Source of the DNA: Actinomycetes bacterium
Lineage (GTDB): Bacteria; Actinomycetota; Acidimicrobiia; Acidimicrobiales; RAAP-2
Length of the DNA stretch: 40,837 nucleotides
Assembly (NCBI GenBank): GCA_021828545.1
Contig: JAJZEN010000079.1
Coordinates: 1 to 40,837, forward strand
Direction: 5' to 3'
Below are positions 16,683 to 25,723 of this stretch, piece by piece. Made by a program: the position numbers and the translations under genes. Under the pieces are notes generated by a model. That model saw nothing but the letters and a program-made list of their open reading frames with translations, did no database searches and had not been told where the DNA came from. Positions within the stretch are counted from its first letter, which is position 1; the number at the start of each line of letters is the position of its first letter.

Positions 16683-17834
16683 CTATCGATCGATGCCGTT
16701 AGGCAATTGATCGATGGGCCAGTCCAAGAGCACGACGGCGCTGCGGCAGGCGAAGCGATCGGTCATACCCGCGACATAACCGACCGCAGCGGTCAGGGCA
16801 GTCGTCGAACCCGCGACATCAACGGTGAACTCGTCGTCTGGCAAGTGTTCGGGGTGCGCTACGAAGTGTTCGACGAGGGCCCGCAGCATTCCCACCACGC
16901 GACTGGCTTGCAAGCGCGAGGCGTCGCGCATGTAGATGTCGCCATAGTTGAACGCTCGAAACGCGGCCAGGGCTTCGGCGTGGCGGAGGTCCATTCCGAT
17001 GACGCCGGTATCACGGATCGTGGCGATCATCGCACGGATGAAGGTTCCGAGTTGTTCGCGCCGCGACTCACCGCAGCGATCGCGCACGAGTCCTGGCAGA
17101 TCGGTCGCTCGGACGAGCCGCGCGGAGGTGGCGTCCTCGAAGTCGTGGCAGACGTAGGCGATACGGTCGGCCCAACTGACGACCTCACCTTCGGGGGTCA
17201 GCGGGGCGGGCCGCGACCACGAGTGATTGCGGATACCATCGAGTGTCTCCATACACAAGTTCAGCGGTCGCAGGGAAACGTCCGCACCCCAGCGCGCGTG
17301 GTCGAAGCCGCCCTCGACGTAGGGGTCGAGGGCTTCCTCACTGGCGTGGCCCCCAGGACCGTGGCCGCAATCGTGACCTAACGCGATCGCGTCGGTGAGC
17401 GACACGTTGAGACCTACCGCGCGGGCCACGCTGGTGGCCACTTGGGCGACTTCGAGGGCGTGAGTCAGCCGCGTACGCATATGGTCGTCGGGGAAGACGA
17501 AGACCTGGGTCTTGCCACTGAGTCGTCGGAACGACGAGGAGTGCAAGATCCGGTCGCGGTCGCGCTCGAAGCAGCTGCGATAGGTGTCGGGTTCCTCGTC
17601 GCGTTCACGCTGACCGGCACCGACGCTGCGAGTAGCGCCCCGGGCTAACGACCCATCGAGTTGTGTTTCGCGCTCCGAACGACGCGACGCGATGATCAAC
17701 TGCGGGTCGCCGGGGTCCAGGGCCGCGACCGAGGTTCGATGCGCTCGCACGATCTGGTCACGGGCAAAGCCCGCCATCGTTTCGGCCCACTGGACATTGC
17801 GTGGGTTCGGGGGCTCACTGGTCACGATCATCAT
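16683..17834 (-). CDS. dgt: Deoxyguanosinetriphosphate triphosphohydrolase-like HD protein
   Basis: HD-domain hydrolase that removes triphosphate from dNTPs. The core FERDRDRILHSSSFRRLSGKTQVFVFPDDHMRTRLTHALEVAQVATSVAR carries the first metal histidine, and IALGHDCGHGPGGHASEEALD carries the HD pair and downstream histidines. SWADRIAYVCHDFEDA supplies the last metal aspartate. The length is that of the shorter dNTPase group. The start is uncertain: in-frame ATGs at 17855, 17834 and 17777 all precede the core, none with a good ribosome site; I give 17834. It is divergent from the DUF3107 gene with a very short gap. Confidence 0.88.
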   Translation of the reverse strand: MMIVTSEPPNPRNVQWAETMAGFARDQIVRAHRTSVAALDPGDPQLIIASRRSERETQLDGSLARGATRSVGAGQRERDEEPDTYRSCFERDRDRILHSSSFRRLSGKTQVFVFPDDHMRTRLTHALEVAQVATSVARAVGLNVSLTDAIALGHDCGHGPGGHASEEALDPYVEGGFDHARWGADVSLRPLNLCMETLDGIRNHSWSRPAPLTPEGEVVSWADRIAYVCHDFEDATSARLVRATDLPGLVRDRCGESRREQLGTFIRAMIATIRDTGVIGMDLRHAEALAAFRAFNYGDIYMRDASRLQASRVVGMLRALVEHFVAHPEHLPDDEFTVDVAGSTTALTAAVGYVAGMTDRFACRSAVVLLDWPIDQLPNGIDR

Positions 17835-17884
17835 CTTGCCCGAACGCCGTAACATGGTGTGTCGTGACCGACGAAGGAGTGCTC

Positions 17885-18115
17885 ATGGAAATTCGAATTG
17901 GCATAATGCAATCGATGAAGGAGCTCAACATTGAGTTGCCCGAAGGCAGCGACCGTGATGCCATCATGAAAGAGGTCGAGTCGGCCCTGGGCGAGGACAA
18001 GTTCCTGTGGCTCACTGACCGCAAGGGCCGTCGCGTTGGTGTGCCGGCCGAACGTATTGCCTACGTCGAATTCTCCACTACCGCTGAGCGCACCGTGGGA
18101 TTTGGCGCGGCCTGA
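17885..18115 (+). CDS. DUF3107 protein (TB9.4-like)
   Basis: 76-residue small protein, MEIRIGIMQSMKELNIELPE to RVGVPAERIAYVEFS. It matches the actinobacterial DUF3107 family, including mycobacterial TB9.4 (Rv3208A), in its start (MEVKIGI-like), the central LTDxxGRR and the IAYVE near the end. No function is known; the fold is probably a small alpha/beta unit. The ATG at 17885 follows a good GAAGGAG site. It is the first gene of a DUF3107 - PHP - sensor kinase operon; the next gene starts 3 nt after its stop. Confidence 0.88.
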   Translation: MEIRIGIMQSMKELNIELPEGSDRDAIMKEVESALGEDKFLWLTDRKGRRVGVPAERIAYVEFSTTAERTVGFGAA

Positions 18116-18118
18116 GCC

Positions 18119-18997
18119 GTGATCGATTACCACCTTCATCTGTGGAATCACGAGGAGTCGTCAGTCTGGTACCGGCTCGATCAGGTGGCCCAGTACTGCG
18201 AAGAGGCCCAGCGCCAGGGGGTGAGTGAGCTCGCGCTCACCGAGCACTTGTATCGTTTTGTCGAGTTGCGCGCGACGGTGGGCGACTTCTGGACTCGTGG
18301 CGCGCACGAACCCACGTCAACGTTGATGGCGGAGTACTTCGATTTCCACTCGCGTAATTCTCTCGAAGAGTACGTGACCTTCGTCCAACTGGCTAAGTCC
18401 GAGGGTCTGCCGGTCAAGATCGGCATGGAGGTCGATTACTACCGAGATCAGATGGACGACGTGACCCGCCTGCTCGGCCAGTACCCCTTCGACGTACTCA
18501 TCGGATCGGTCCACTGGCTCGACACCTGGCAATTCGACGACATCGACAACGCGGTGCAAATGCATCAATGGCGGATGCGCGACGTTGACGAGAGTTGGCG
18601 CCAGTACACCCTCGCGTTCGAAGAACTGGCGGCGACGCGCTGCGTCGATGTCCTGGCCCACCCCGACGTCATCAAGGTCGCGGGGTTCCACGCGTCGGAA
18701 CCCGAACCCCTGTGGGACCGAATGGCCGACGCCGCGGTCGCGGCGCAGGTCTCGGTGGAGTGTTCGTCGTCGGGGTGGTTCAAGCCGGTCGCCGAGCAGT
18801 ACCCTTCCGCGGGCCTGCTCGATCGCCTAGTCGCGCGCGGGGTGACCTTCACGACTGCGTCGGACGCGCATCGTCGCGAACGCGTCGGCGCCAAAGCGGA
18901 CGAACTCGCGACCCTCCTGGAGGCGCGCGGCGTGACGGAACTGGCCACCTACGAGCAGCGGCGTCGCGTCATGGTGGACCTGCGCAGCGCGCCGTGA
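18119..18997 (+). CDS. PHP-domain phosphoesterase (histidinol-phosphatase-like)
   Basis: 292-residue metal-dependent phosphoesterase. The PHP metal motifs are visible in order: DYHLHLW with H5 and H7, ALTEHLYRF, KIGMEVDYY, LIGSVHWLD, DVLAHPDVIK and TTASDAHRRERVG. This is the HisK-type PHP arrangement with all metal ligands kept, so it is likely active. The substrate could be histidinol phosphate or another phosphate monoester; no other his gene is in the window, so hisK is not claimed. Start is a GTG 3 nt after the DUF3107 stop; its stop overlaps the kinase start (GTGA). Confidence 0.85.
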   Translation: MIDYHLHLWNHEESSVWYRLDQVAQYCEEAQRQGVSELALTEHLYRFVELRATVGDFWTRGAHEPTSTLMAEYFDFHSRNSLEEYVTFVQLAKSEGLPVKIGMEVDYYRDQMDDVTRLLGQYPFDVLIGSVHWLDTWQFDDIDNAVQMHQWRMRDVDESWRQYTLAFEELAATRCVDVLAHPDVIKVAGFHASEPEPLWDRMADAAVAAQVSVECSSSGWFKPVAEQYPSAGLLDRLVARGVTFTTASDAHRRERVGAKADELATLLEARGVTELATYEQRRRVMVDLRSAP

Positions 18998-20475
18998 CCA
19001 CCCTCGCGGAACTCTCGGAGGATTTCACCTCCCTCGGTGAGGTCGACGTCGATCATCTCCTTCGTCTCACCGCGTCGTGGTCGCTACTGGCGGATCTGTC
19101 GTTCTCCGACATGGTGCTCGTCGCCCCCGACGAGCGAACATCTGGTTACGAGGAGTTCGTGGTGTTGGGACAGGTTCGTCCCAACAACCGCTCCACGTTG
19201 ATCGTGGACGACCTAATCGGTTCGGTGCAAGCTTCGGGGGAGTGGCCTCTCGTGCGCCAGGCCTACGAGACGGGTAAACGCGCCGTGGGTGAGGTGGCGA
19301 TTCCGGCGATCGAGGGAGCCGTGCCCGTCTGGTGCATCCCCGTACGTTTCGGCGGCCGCGTCATCGCCGTCCTCGTGCGCCTCCAGGGACCCTTGCGCGG
19401 TCCAGCGTCCCTGTACGAACGCGCGTACCTCTCAATTTTCGAGCGCCTCTGCTCCATGGTCTCGGACGCAACGTTCCCCTACCGCGAGGACACCGTGGCC
19501 GGACCCGGCATGCCGCGGGTGGGTGACGGCATCATCTTGATCGACCACGCGGGCGTGGTGGAGTTTGCGACGCCCAACGCGTCCAACGCCCTTCATCGAC
19601 TTGGGGTGTACGCGGCTACGGAGGGCAAGACACTCGCCGAAACGGGCCTGCGACTTCGCGCGGTTGAACGTTCTCTCGAATACGGGATACCGGCGATGGA
19701 GGAGGTGGACCGTTCGAGTGACGTGGCGATCTTGTTTCACTGCGTGCCGCTCTTCGACGGCGGCGTCGTGACGGGCGTCGTGTTGTTGTTGCGCGACGTG
19801 TCGGACCTTCGCCAGTTGAATCGACTGGTCTTGAACAAGGAGGCGGCCGTGCGTGAGGTGCACCATCGCGTGAAGAACAACCTACAGACCATCTCGTCAC
19901 TCTTGCGTCTCCAGGCCCGCCGGAGTGACGAGCACGACACCGTGGTCGCCCTCCAAGAGGCCGAGCGTCGGGTGCGGTCGATCGCCGTGGTGCACGAAGT
20001 CCTCTCGCGCGAACCAGGCGAGGAAGTGGTATTCGACGAGATCGTGCGATCGATCGTTTTGCTCGTCGAGGATACGGTACTGGCCCTGCACCCCGTGGAA
20101 ATCGTGGTGAATGGTGACCTCGGGACCCTCCCAACCGATCTGGCCACGCCACTGGCTCTCGCACTGACCGAACTGCTCACCAATGCGGTCGAGCACGCCT
20201 TCGTCAACTTCGGCGGACCAGACAACGAGCACGTGGGTATCGTGACCCTGGACCTGAGTCTCGAGGGAGGCGACGCCGTCGCGGAGATCCGTGACAATGG
20301 TCGGGGCCTCGAGGATGACTTCAAACTTGACGTCGCCACCAGCCTGGGACTGTCCATCGTGCGCGACCTCGTTCGATCCCAACTCAGGGGGTCGATCGAG
20401 ATGATGAGTGTCCCCTATGTCGAAGGCGGCGGAACGTTAATCCGCGTCGTGGTGCCGACGGAAATGGTGACCTGA
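18994..20475 (+). CDS. pdtaS: PdtaS-type sensor histidine kinase (HisKA_2)
   Basis: 493-residue soluble sensor kinase with no membrane helices. The N-terminal 150 residues look like a GAF-type domain (FVVLGQVRPNNRSTLIVDDL, GAVPVWCIPVRFGGRVIAVL). A PAS-like domain follows (DGIILIDHAGVVEFATPNAS, about 178-270), then the HisKA_2 dimerisation box AVREVHHRVKNNLQTISSLL with the His pair at 290-291, and the HATPase (LALTELLTNAVEHAF, EIRDNGRGL, LGLSIVRDLV). This order is that of mycobacterial PdtaS (Rv3220c), whose partner is the RNA-binding antiterminator PdtaR; PdtaR is not in this window. As in mycobacteria it converges on a whiB gene. The GTG at 18994 overlaps the PHP stop. Confidence 0.88.
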   Translation: MTTLAELSEDFTSLGEVDVDHLLRLTASWSLLADLSFSDMVLVAPDERTSGYEEFVVLGQVRPNNRSTLIVDDLIGSVQASGEWPLVRQAYETGKRAVGEVAIPAIEGAVPVWCIPVRFGGRVIAVLVRLQGPLRGPASLYERAYLSIFERLCSMVSDATFPYREDTVAGPGMPRVGDGIILIDHAGVVEFATPNASNALHRLGVYAATEGKTLAETGLRLRAVERSLEYGIPAMEEVDRSSDVAILFHCVPLFDGGVVTGVVLLLRDVSDLRQLNRLVLNKEAAVREVHHRVKNNLQTISSLLRLQARRSDEHDTVVALQEAERRVRSIAVVHEVLSREPGEEVVFDEIVRSIVLLVEDTVLALHPVEIVVNGDLGTLPTDLATPLALALTELLTNAVEHAFVNFGGPDNEHVGIVTLDLSLEGGDAVAEIRDNGRGLEDDFKLDVATSLGLSIVRDLVRSQLRGSIEMMSVPYVEGGGTLIRVVVPTEMVT

Positions 20476-20485
20476 GGACGAGCCC

Positions 20486-20782
20486 CTAATTCTGTTGCAT
20501 TCGCCGACGCGCGGCGAGCCACTGCTTGCGCAATTTGCGGCGCTCATCCTCGGTCGTCCCGCCCCAGACCCCGGATTCCTGGTTGGTCGCGAGGGCGAAT
20601 TCGAGGCAGTGCTTTTGGGCGTCGCAGTTCACACAGACGCGCTTGGCTGATTCGATCTGGTCCGTCGCCATGCCGGTGGTGCCCACGGGAAAGAACAATT
20701 CGGGCTCGGTATCACGGCACGCGGCGTTTGCACGCCAGTCGGCATCATCCCAGGCGTGTGTGCGGTTCCAGATCAACGACAT
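20486..20782 (-). CDS. whiB: WhiB-family Fe-S transcriptional regulator (WhiB1-like)
   Basis: 98-residue WhiB protein. The four cluster cysteines are ACRDTEPELFFP (first), then VCVNCDAQKHCLEFAL with the CxxC and CxxxxxC spacing, and the family's turn GVWGG followed by the basic DNA-binding tail TTEDERRKLRKQWLAARRR. WhiB proteins hold an O2- and NO-sensitive 4Fe-4S cluster and act with the primary sigma factor; they are confined to actinobacteria and their phages. The partner placement with a PdtaS-like kinase argues for the WhiB1/WhiB2 branch. Start ATG at 20782 has AGAAGG upstream. Stop lies 10 nt from the kinase stop. Confidence 0.95.
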   Translation of the reverse strand: MSLIWNRTHAWDDADWRANAACRDTEPELFFPVGTTGMATDQIESAKRVCVNCDAQKHCLEFALATNQESGVWGGTTEDERRKLRKQWLAARRRMQQN

Positions 20783-20935
20783 AGCAAAATCCTTCTAAAT
20801 CAACGGATAAACCACGGAAAATCATTCCGAGAACCCGTTAGGGCGGGAAGCCAATTTTACTCAGGCACACCGCGAAATTCAAGGTGTTTTTGGTTTTTCG
20901 GGCCCAAAGTTGTCGCGAATGGCAGAATTCTTATC

Positions 20936-21631
20936 GTGACCTCAATCTTCGCGCACCGCGGTCACCACGTGAACGCGCCCGAGAACTCGGTTGCCGCCGT
21001 GCGGGCCGCCAGGGACATCGGGGCCGACGGCGTCGAAATCGATGTGTGGCTCACCCGGGATCGATCCCTAGTGGTGCACCACGACCGTGTGGTCGACGGA
21101 CACTCTCTTCCGGCCAGCACACGGGCGCAGCACCCCGAAATTGCGTCCTGCGCGCGGCTGGGCGAAGTCATCGAGGCCGCCGGACGGCTAAGGGTGAACG
21201 TCGAGATCAAATCCACCCGCTCGACCGCTTACAACTTGTCCGTGGCACGCGCGGTCAGTGAGTACCTCGATGCAGCGCCGGGAACGTCGAGGTGCATGGT
21301 CTCGAGTTTCTCACTGAACATCTGTGAGGAAGTTCGGCGCCACTCGCCCGAGCGGTCCGTGGGCTGGCTGGTCTTACGTCGACCCGCGCATCACGCGCTC
21401 GATCAGGTAGCGCGTAGTCGACTGACGTCAGCGCATTTTCCCTTCACGCGCGTCAACGCGTCGGTCGCCCAGCGCGCGACACAACTCGGTGTCGAATTGC
21501 ACGTGTGGACTCCCAACCTGGGTCGTGACCTCGATCGCGTACTCGCGCTCGACGTCGGGGCTCTCATCACCGACGACGTCGTCCTCGCGATGGAACTGCG
21601 CTCGAGCTCGCAACGTTCTACCGAGGAGTAA
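20936..21631 (+). CDS. Glycerophosphodiester phosphodiesterase
   Basis: 231-residue TIM-barrel GDPD that cleaves glycerophosphodiesters to glycerol-3-phosphate and an alcohol. The catalytic and metal residues are in FAHRGHHVNAPENSVAAVRA and GADGVEIDVWLTRDRSLVVHHD, with NVEIKS and the C-terminal VHVWTPN-like segment (ELHVWTPN) also conserved. No signal peptide is seen, so it should be cytoplasmic. The GTG at 20936 sits right before FAHRG as in the family; the longer upstream frame runs back into the whiB promoter region and is not supported. Confidence 0.9.
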   Translation: MTSIFAHRGHHVNAPENSVAAVRAARDIGADGVEIDVWLTRDRSLVVHHDRVVDGHSLPASTRAQHPEIASCARLGEVIEAAGRLRVNVEIKSTRSTAYNLSVARAVSEYLDAAPGTSRCMVSSFSLNICEEVRRHSPERSVGWLVLRRPAHHALDQVARSRLTSAHFPFTRVNASVAQRATQLGVELHVWTPNLGRDLDRVLALDVGALITDDVVLAMELRSSSQRSTEE

Positions 21632-21652
21632 CTGCGGTCTAGATTGGTGGGC

Positions 21653-22435
21653 ATGAAGGTTGTCGTATGTGTCAAACAGATTCCCGATCCCGCCGTGGTG
21701 GGGTCGCTCGACGAAGCGTTTCGTTTACGCCGCACGGGTAAGGTAATCCTCGACGACGCCGACACCTACGGTGTCGAGGTGGCGTTGCGACTGGTCGAGG
21801 CCGCGGGCGAGGGTGAGGTCTCGCTGGTCTCGATGGGCGACGCCACCGACGTCACGGGGATCCGCAGCGCCTTGGCGATGGGCGCGGTGCGCGCGACGGT
21901 GGTGAGTGATCCGCTCTTACGCGGCGCCGATGCTCTCACGACGGCCAAAGTGTTGGCCGCAGTGATTTCGCGCGACGAACCCGACATCGTGATTGCCGCG
22001 ACCGAATCATCCGATGGTTACACCGGAACCCTGCCCGTTCAGCTCGCCTGTCTGCTCGAACTTCCGGCGGTGACGTTCGCCACGTCGGTGGCGATTGAGG
22101 GCGGCGTCGTCGTGGCACAGCGCCAGACCGAGGCCGGGTACGACGAGGTCCGCGCCGCGCTGCCCGCGGTGGTGACCGTCACCGCGGGCGTGGTGGAGCC
22201 GCGCTACGCGACCTTTAAGGGCATCATGGCCGCCAAATCGAGGACGGTGGACGTGCTGACGGTGGCCGACCTCGGACTTGACGCGCACTCCCTCGCGGTG
22301 CGACAGGAGGTCGTCTCGGTGGAGGTCACGCCGGAGAAGTCGGCGGGCGAGAAGTTCGTCGACGATGGCACTGGTGCCCAACGCATCATCGCGTACCTCG
22401 AGCGGGTCAAGGTGCTCTCGGGCGGTGGTTCATGA
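21653..22435 (+). CDS. etfB: Electron transfer flavoprotein, beta subunit
   Basis: 260-residue EtfB that with EtfA carries electrons from acyl-CoA and other flavin dehydrogenases to the quinone pool. The N-terminus MKVVVCVKQIPDP, the NADxYGVE-type DADTYGVEVALRL, the region IVIAATESSDGYTGTLPVQLA and YATFKGIMAAKSR are typical. The ATG at 21653 matches the family start; a TTG at 21644 in frame is less likely. It overlaps etfA by 4 nt (ATGA), forming the usual etfBA pair. Confidence 0.94.
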   Translation: MKVVVCVKQIPDPAVVGSLDEAFRLRRTGKVILDDADTYGVEVALRLVEAAGEGEVSLVSMGDATDVTGIRSALAMGAVRATVVSDPLLRGADALTTAKVLAAVISRDEPDIVIAATESSDGYTGTLPVQLACLLELPAVTFATSVAIEGGVVVAQRQTEAGYDEVRAALPAVVTVTAGVVEPRYATFKGIMAAKSRTVDVLTVADLGLDAHSLAVRQEVVSVEVTPEKSAGEKFVDDGTGAQRIIAYLERVKVLSGGGS

Positions 22436-23394
22436 GCGCGTTGAATATATGGGTGGTATGCGAGCCCTCCGGGACCGATATCACCACGACCTCGAAGGAA
22501 CTGCTCAGTGAGGCGGTTCGACTGAACGCCACCGTGAGTGCCGTCTCCTGGGGGCCGCACACCGACGGACTGTCCGACCTGACGGGGTCGTGGGGCGCTC
22601 ATCACTTCTACGACCTCGGCGATCTGGGCGGGGTATTACCCGGCAGCGTGGTCGCCGCGACCGTGGCGTCACTCGTGTCCGAGGGTACGCCCGACGCCGT
22701 GCTGATTCCCGCGAGCACCGACGGCCGCGACATCGCCGGCTGCCTCTCGGCCTTCCTCGACGCGCCCGTCTTAACCAATATCACCGGTCTGCGTGAGGGT
22801 CCTGACCTGCTCAGTGAGCACACCCTCTTCGGCGGCACGCAGGCCGCGTTCGCCCGCAACCTCGGCTCGGCGCCGAGCATCATGGTGGTACGACCCAAGT
22901 CCTTCGCCGTGGGGACCCCCGCCGCGGCCAGCGCCTCGCGGGTCGCGGTGACGCCGGTGACGCCGCGGGTCCGACTGGTGAACATCGCCTCCTCGCACAT
23001 CGAGCAACGTAATGGCCCGGCACTCGACGACGCCCAGGTGGTGGTGTCGGGAGGTCGCGGTTTAGGTGACGCCGCGTCGTACGGGCTCGTGGAGGAACTC
23101 GCGACGCTCCTCGGCGGCGCACCCGGGGCCAGTCGTGCCATCGTCGACGCGGGTTGGGTGCCGTACTCCCACCAGGTCGGCCAGACGGGCGCGACGGTCA
23201 AGCCCACTCTCTACGTGGCCTGTGGAATATCGGGCGCGACGCAGCACATGGTCGGGATGAAGGGGTCGACCTACATCGTGGCTGTCAACAAGGACCCCGA
23301 CGCGCCGATTTTCTCCCTCAGTGACTTTGGCGTCGTGGGCGACGTCCACAACGTCTTGCCCGCACTGATCGCGGCCCTGCGCGCGCGCTCGTAA
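22432..23394 (+). CDS. etfA: Electron transfer flavoprotein, alpha subunit
   Basis: 320-residue EtfA, the FAD-holding subunit. The C-terminal FAD-binding domain shows VVVSGGRGLGDAASYGLVEELA, AIVDAGWVPYSHQVGQTGATVKPTLYVACGISGATQHMVGMKGSTYIVAVNKDPDAPIFSLSDFGVVGD and a last helix, in the canonical order. The N-terminal domain is the usual alpha/beta unit shared with EtfB. Translationally coupled to etfB. No dehydrogenase partner is adjacent. Confidence 0.94.
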   Translation: MSALNIWVVCEPSGTDITTTSKELLSEAVRLNATVSAVSWGPHTDGLSDLTGSWGAHHFYDLGDLGGVLPGSVVAATVASLVSEGTPDAVLIPASTDGRDIAGCLSAFLDAPVLTNITGLREGPDLLSEHTLFGGTQAAFARNLGSAPSIMVVRPKSFAVGTPAAASASRVAVTPVTPRVRLVNIASSHIEQRNGPALDDAQVVVSGGRGLGDAASYGLVEELATLLGGAPGASRAIVDAGWVPYSHQVGQTGATVKPTLYVACGISGATQHMVGMKGSTYIVAVNKDPDAPIFSLSDFGVVGDVHNVLPALIAALRARS

Positions 23395-23479
23395 GCCCAT
23401 TGTTTCGTCGATTTAGGCGTTCGACGCTGTCCGGTGCCCTATCGCGGGTCGCGAAGTCTTTAGGCTAAGGACGATCTAT

Positions 23480-24934
23480 ATGCGACTTTCCTCCACGTCA
23501 CACTCCCGTCGGTGGTGGGCACTGGTGGCGGTGAGCATCTCTCAGCTCATGGTCGCCCTCGACGCCACGGTGATCAATATCGCGTTGCCGCGCGCGCAGG
23601 TCGATCTCAATTTCTCCCCCGCCAATCGGCAGTGGTTGATCACGGCCTACGCGCTGGCCTTCGGCTCGCTGATGTTCCTGGGGGGTCGCGTGAGCGATCT
23701 GTGGGGTCGTCGCCGTGCGTTGATCGTGGGTCTCGTGGGCTTCGCCCTCGCGTCGGTGGTCGGAGGATCCGCCAAGACCTTCGGGGTGCTGGTGAGCGCG
23801 CGGGCGATCCAGGGGGTCTTCGGCGCCCTCCTCGCCCCTGCCGCGCTGGCGTCGCTCACCACGACGTTTCGCGAGCCTCGAGAACGCGCCAAGGCCTTCT
23901 CCATCTTCGGTGCGGTGGGGGGGTCTGGTGCCGCGATCGGACTGATCCTGGGTGGCGCCCTGACTCAGTGGGCGTCGTGGCGGTGGTGCTTATGGGTCAA
24001 CGTGATCTTCGCCGCGCTGTCCTTTATCGGCGTGATGCTCTTCGTCGACGCCGGGCGCACTCACGAACGGACCCACCTCGACCTGGTGGGTTCGGTGCTC
24101 GGGAGCGCCGGCCTCTTCGCGCTGGTCTTTGGGCTCGGACGCGCGGTGACGACTGGATGGGGGAACGTCGACACGTGGATGAGTCTGGTAGTGGGCGCGG
24201 GGTTGATGGTGCTCTTCGTCATCTGGCAGGGGCGGACACGCTTCCCCCTGTTGCCGCTACGTATCGTCACGAATCGCACGCGGGGAGGGTCCCTCATCGC
24301 GCTGTTCATCACCAGTGTGGGGATCTTCGCTATCTCCCTGTTCCTGGCGTATTACATGCAGAACACGCTGAACTATTCACCCCTGAAGACTGGGCTGTTG
24401 TTTCTGCCCTTGGTGGGAGCGCTAGGGCTCTCGGCGACGCTGGCGAGTGCGCGGTTGCTGGCCTTGGTGGGTCCGCGCCCGCTGGTTCCCGTCGGCATGT
24501 TGCTCGGCATGATGGGCATGATCTTGTTCACCAAGTTGCCCGCGAACGCGGACTACCTCGGACACGTCCTTCCGGGACTGGTGCTCACCGGCCTGGGTCT
24601 GGGACTCATCTTCGCCCCGTCGACCGCGTCAGCCACGGCGGGGGTGGAACCCCGTGACGCGGGAGCGGCGTCGGCCATGGTCAATACCGCCCAACAGATC
24701 GGGGGTTCCGTGGGCACCGCGCTGCTCAATACCATCGCGGTGATCACCGCGCGACGTATGTCTTGTGGTGCGAACGGGGCGATGAACTGCCACTTCACCA
24801 CCGGCGCCACCATCCACGGTTACGCCGTGGCCTTCTGGTGGGCGGCGGGTTTCTTTGGCGTGGGCGCCGTCGTCACCTTCTTCATGCTCGAGTCCGGCGC
24901 GCCGGAGCTCGACGGTGAGGTAGCGCTGAGTTGA
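23480..24934 (+). CDS. MFS transporter, DHA2 (EmrB/QacA) family drug exporter
   Basis: 484-residue proton-driven exporter. The N-terminus ISQLMVALDATVINIALPRAQVDL is the DHA2 motif at helix 1, and FLGGRVSDLWGRRRALIVG is MFS motif A between helices 2 and 3. AGAASAMVNTAQQIGGSVGTALLNT near the end is the conserved segment of the 14-helix EmrB/QacA group, whose membrane topology fits this length. Substrate unknown. It is monocistronic, with an ATG behind CTAAGGAC, and is followed by strong hairpins at 24935-24979. Confidence 0.9.
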   Translation: MRLSSTSHSRRWWALVAVSISQLMVALDATVINIALPRAQVDLNFSPANRQWLITAYALAFGSLMFLGGRVSDLWGRRRALIVGLVGFALASVVGGSAKTFGVLVSARAIQGVFGALLAPAALASLTTTFREPRERAKAFSIFGAVGGSGAAIGLILGGALTQWASWRWCLWVNVIFAALSFIGVMLFVDAGRTHERTHLDLVGSVLGSAGLFALVFGLGRAVTTGWGNVDTWMSLVVGAGLMVLFVIWQGRTRFPLLPLRIVTNRTRGGSLIALFITSVGIFAISLFLAYYMQNTLNYSPLKTGLLFLPLVGALGLSATLASARLLALVGPRPLVPVGMLLGMMGMILFTKLPANADYLGHVLPGLVLTGLGLGLIFAPSTASATAGVEPRDAGAASAMVNTAQQIGGSVGTALLNTIAVITARRMSCGANGAMNCHFTTGATIHGYAVAFWWAAGFFGVGAVVTFFMLESGAPELDGEVALS

Positions 24935-24979
24935 CCCGGAGGTGGTGCGAGGTGACTCCTCCGGGGGGTCGGGAGTCAC
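24935..24979. terminator. Overlapping hairpins between convergent genes
   Basis: Two perfect 8-bp inverted repeats share this gap: CCCGGAGG (24935-24942) with CCTCCGGG (24958-24965), and GTGACTCC (24952-24959) with GGAGTCAC (24972-24979). They overlap, so only one can form at a time. The first starts at the base after the MFS stop. Position between convergent genes suggests bidirectional termination; there is no T-run. Confidence 0.5.
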
Positions 24980-25013
24980 GCGAGTCCGCCCCCGCGAGCC
25001 GCCGGACGTCACG

Positions 25014-25721
25014 TCAGATCAGCGGCCATGGATACGGGGGCCAGTCATTCTCCTCATTCGGGGCGGGAAAAGCGCGTGCGGCGACGAGTTCGTGCGCTCG
25101 GCGTCGGGTCGAGGCGACCTCGTCGGCACTGAGGTAGAAGCTCAAGTCACCGTCCTCGCCCCGGGCGAGTCTGTCCAGGGGCGCCACGAGGCGCTCGGGG
25201 AGCACCTCGTGGACGTACTCCCAGACGACGGTGCGCAGTTTCTCCTCCTCATGAAAACATAAGCCGTTGTCGATCGCCCAGCAGCGATGCTCGTCGAAGA
25301 GGATATGGCCGGCCTTGCGATCGGCGTTGTTGGCCACTACGTCAAAAGCGCACAGGTCCTCGAACCACTCGGACAAGGTGTCGCGTTCGCGCAACGTGAA
25401 GTAGTGGTCGTCGGTCGCTCCGTCGACCCACCACTGTAGAGAGCCGACGCCGAAGGGGAGGTCGTCGCGCGCGATCGTCGTGGGAACGAGGTCGGTCCCC
25501 AGTAGCTGGTCGAGCTCCCACGCCGCCACCTCACGGCGCCATAACCCGTCACTAAAATCCCACAGGGGACGTTCGCCGGCCTCCGCCTTGTAACACGCCA
25601 GTCCCGTCACGCCGTCGAGCGTCACGCTCACCAGCAACGCCTGGTTGGACGAACCCGCGACTCGCCCTTCGACGTTGATGGCGCCACGACGTAACAATTC
25701 GAGTTGGTCCTCGCGTCGCAC
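25014..25721 (-). CDS. SCO1664-family protein with a PI3/4-kinase-like fold
   Basis: 235-residue protein of the SCO1664 family. GSSNQALLVSVTLDGVTGLACYKAEAGERPLWDF is the nucleotide-loop region, WRREVAAWELDQLLGTDLVP follows, then the catalytic-like segment LCAFDVVANNADRKAGHILFDE with an HRD/DRK-style loop and CWAIDNGLCFHEEEKLR with a DxG-style metal site. Whether it is an active kinase is not known. I chose the GTG at 25721, 2 nt after the DUF3090 stop, over an upstream start that overlaps DUF3090 by 28 codons. Last gene of a four-gene operon. Confidence 0.85.
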   Translation of the reverse strand: MRREDQLELLRRGAINVEGRVAGSSNQALLVSVTLDGVTGLACYKAEAGERPLWDFSDGLWRREVAAWELDQLLGTDLVPTTIARDDLPFGVGSLQWWVDGATDDHYFTLRERDTLSEWFEDLCAFDVVANNADRKAGHILFDEHRCWAIDNGLCFHEEEKLRTVVWEYVHEVLPERLVAPLDRLARGEDGDLSFYLSADEVASTRRRAHELVAARAFPAPNEENDWPPYPWPLI

Positions 25722-25723
25722 GT

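Noticed and set aside
16476-17381. 301-codon plus-strand frame
   Set aside because: Complement of the dGTPase-like gene, whose HD motifs are on the minus strand; a long shadow caused by high GC.
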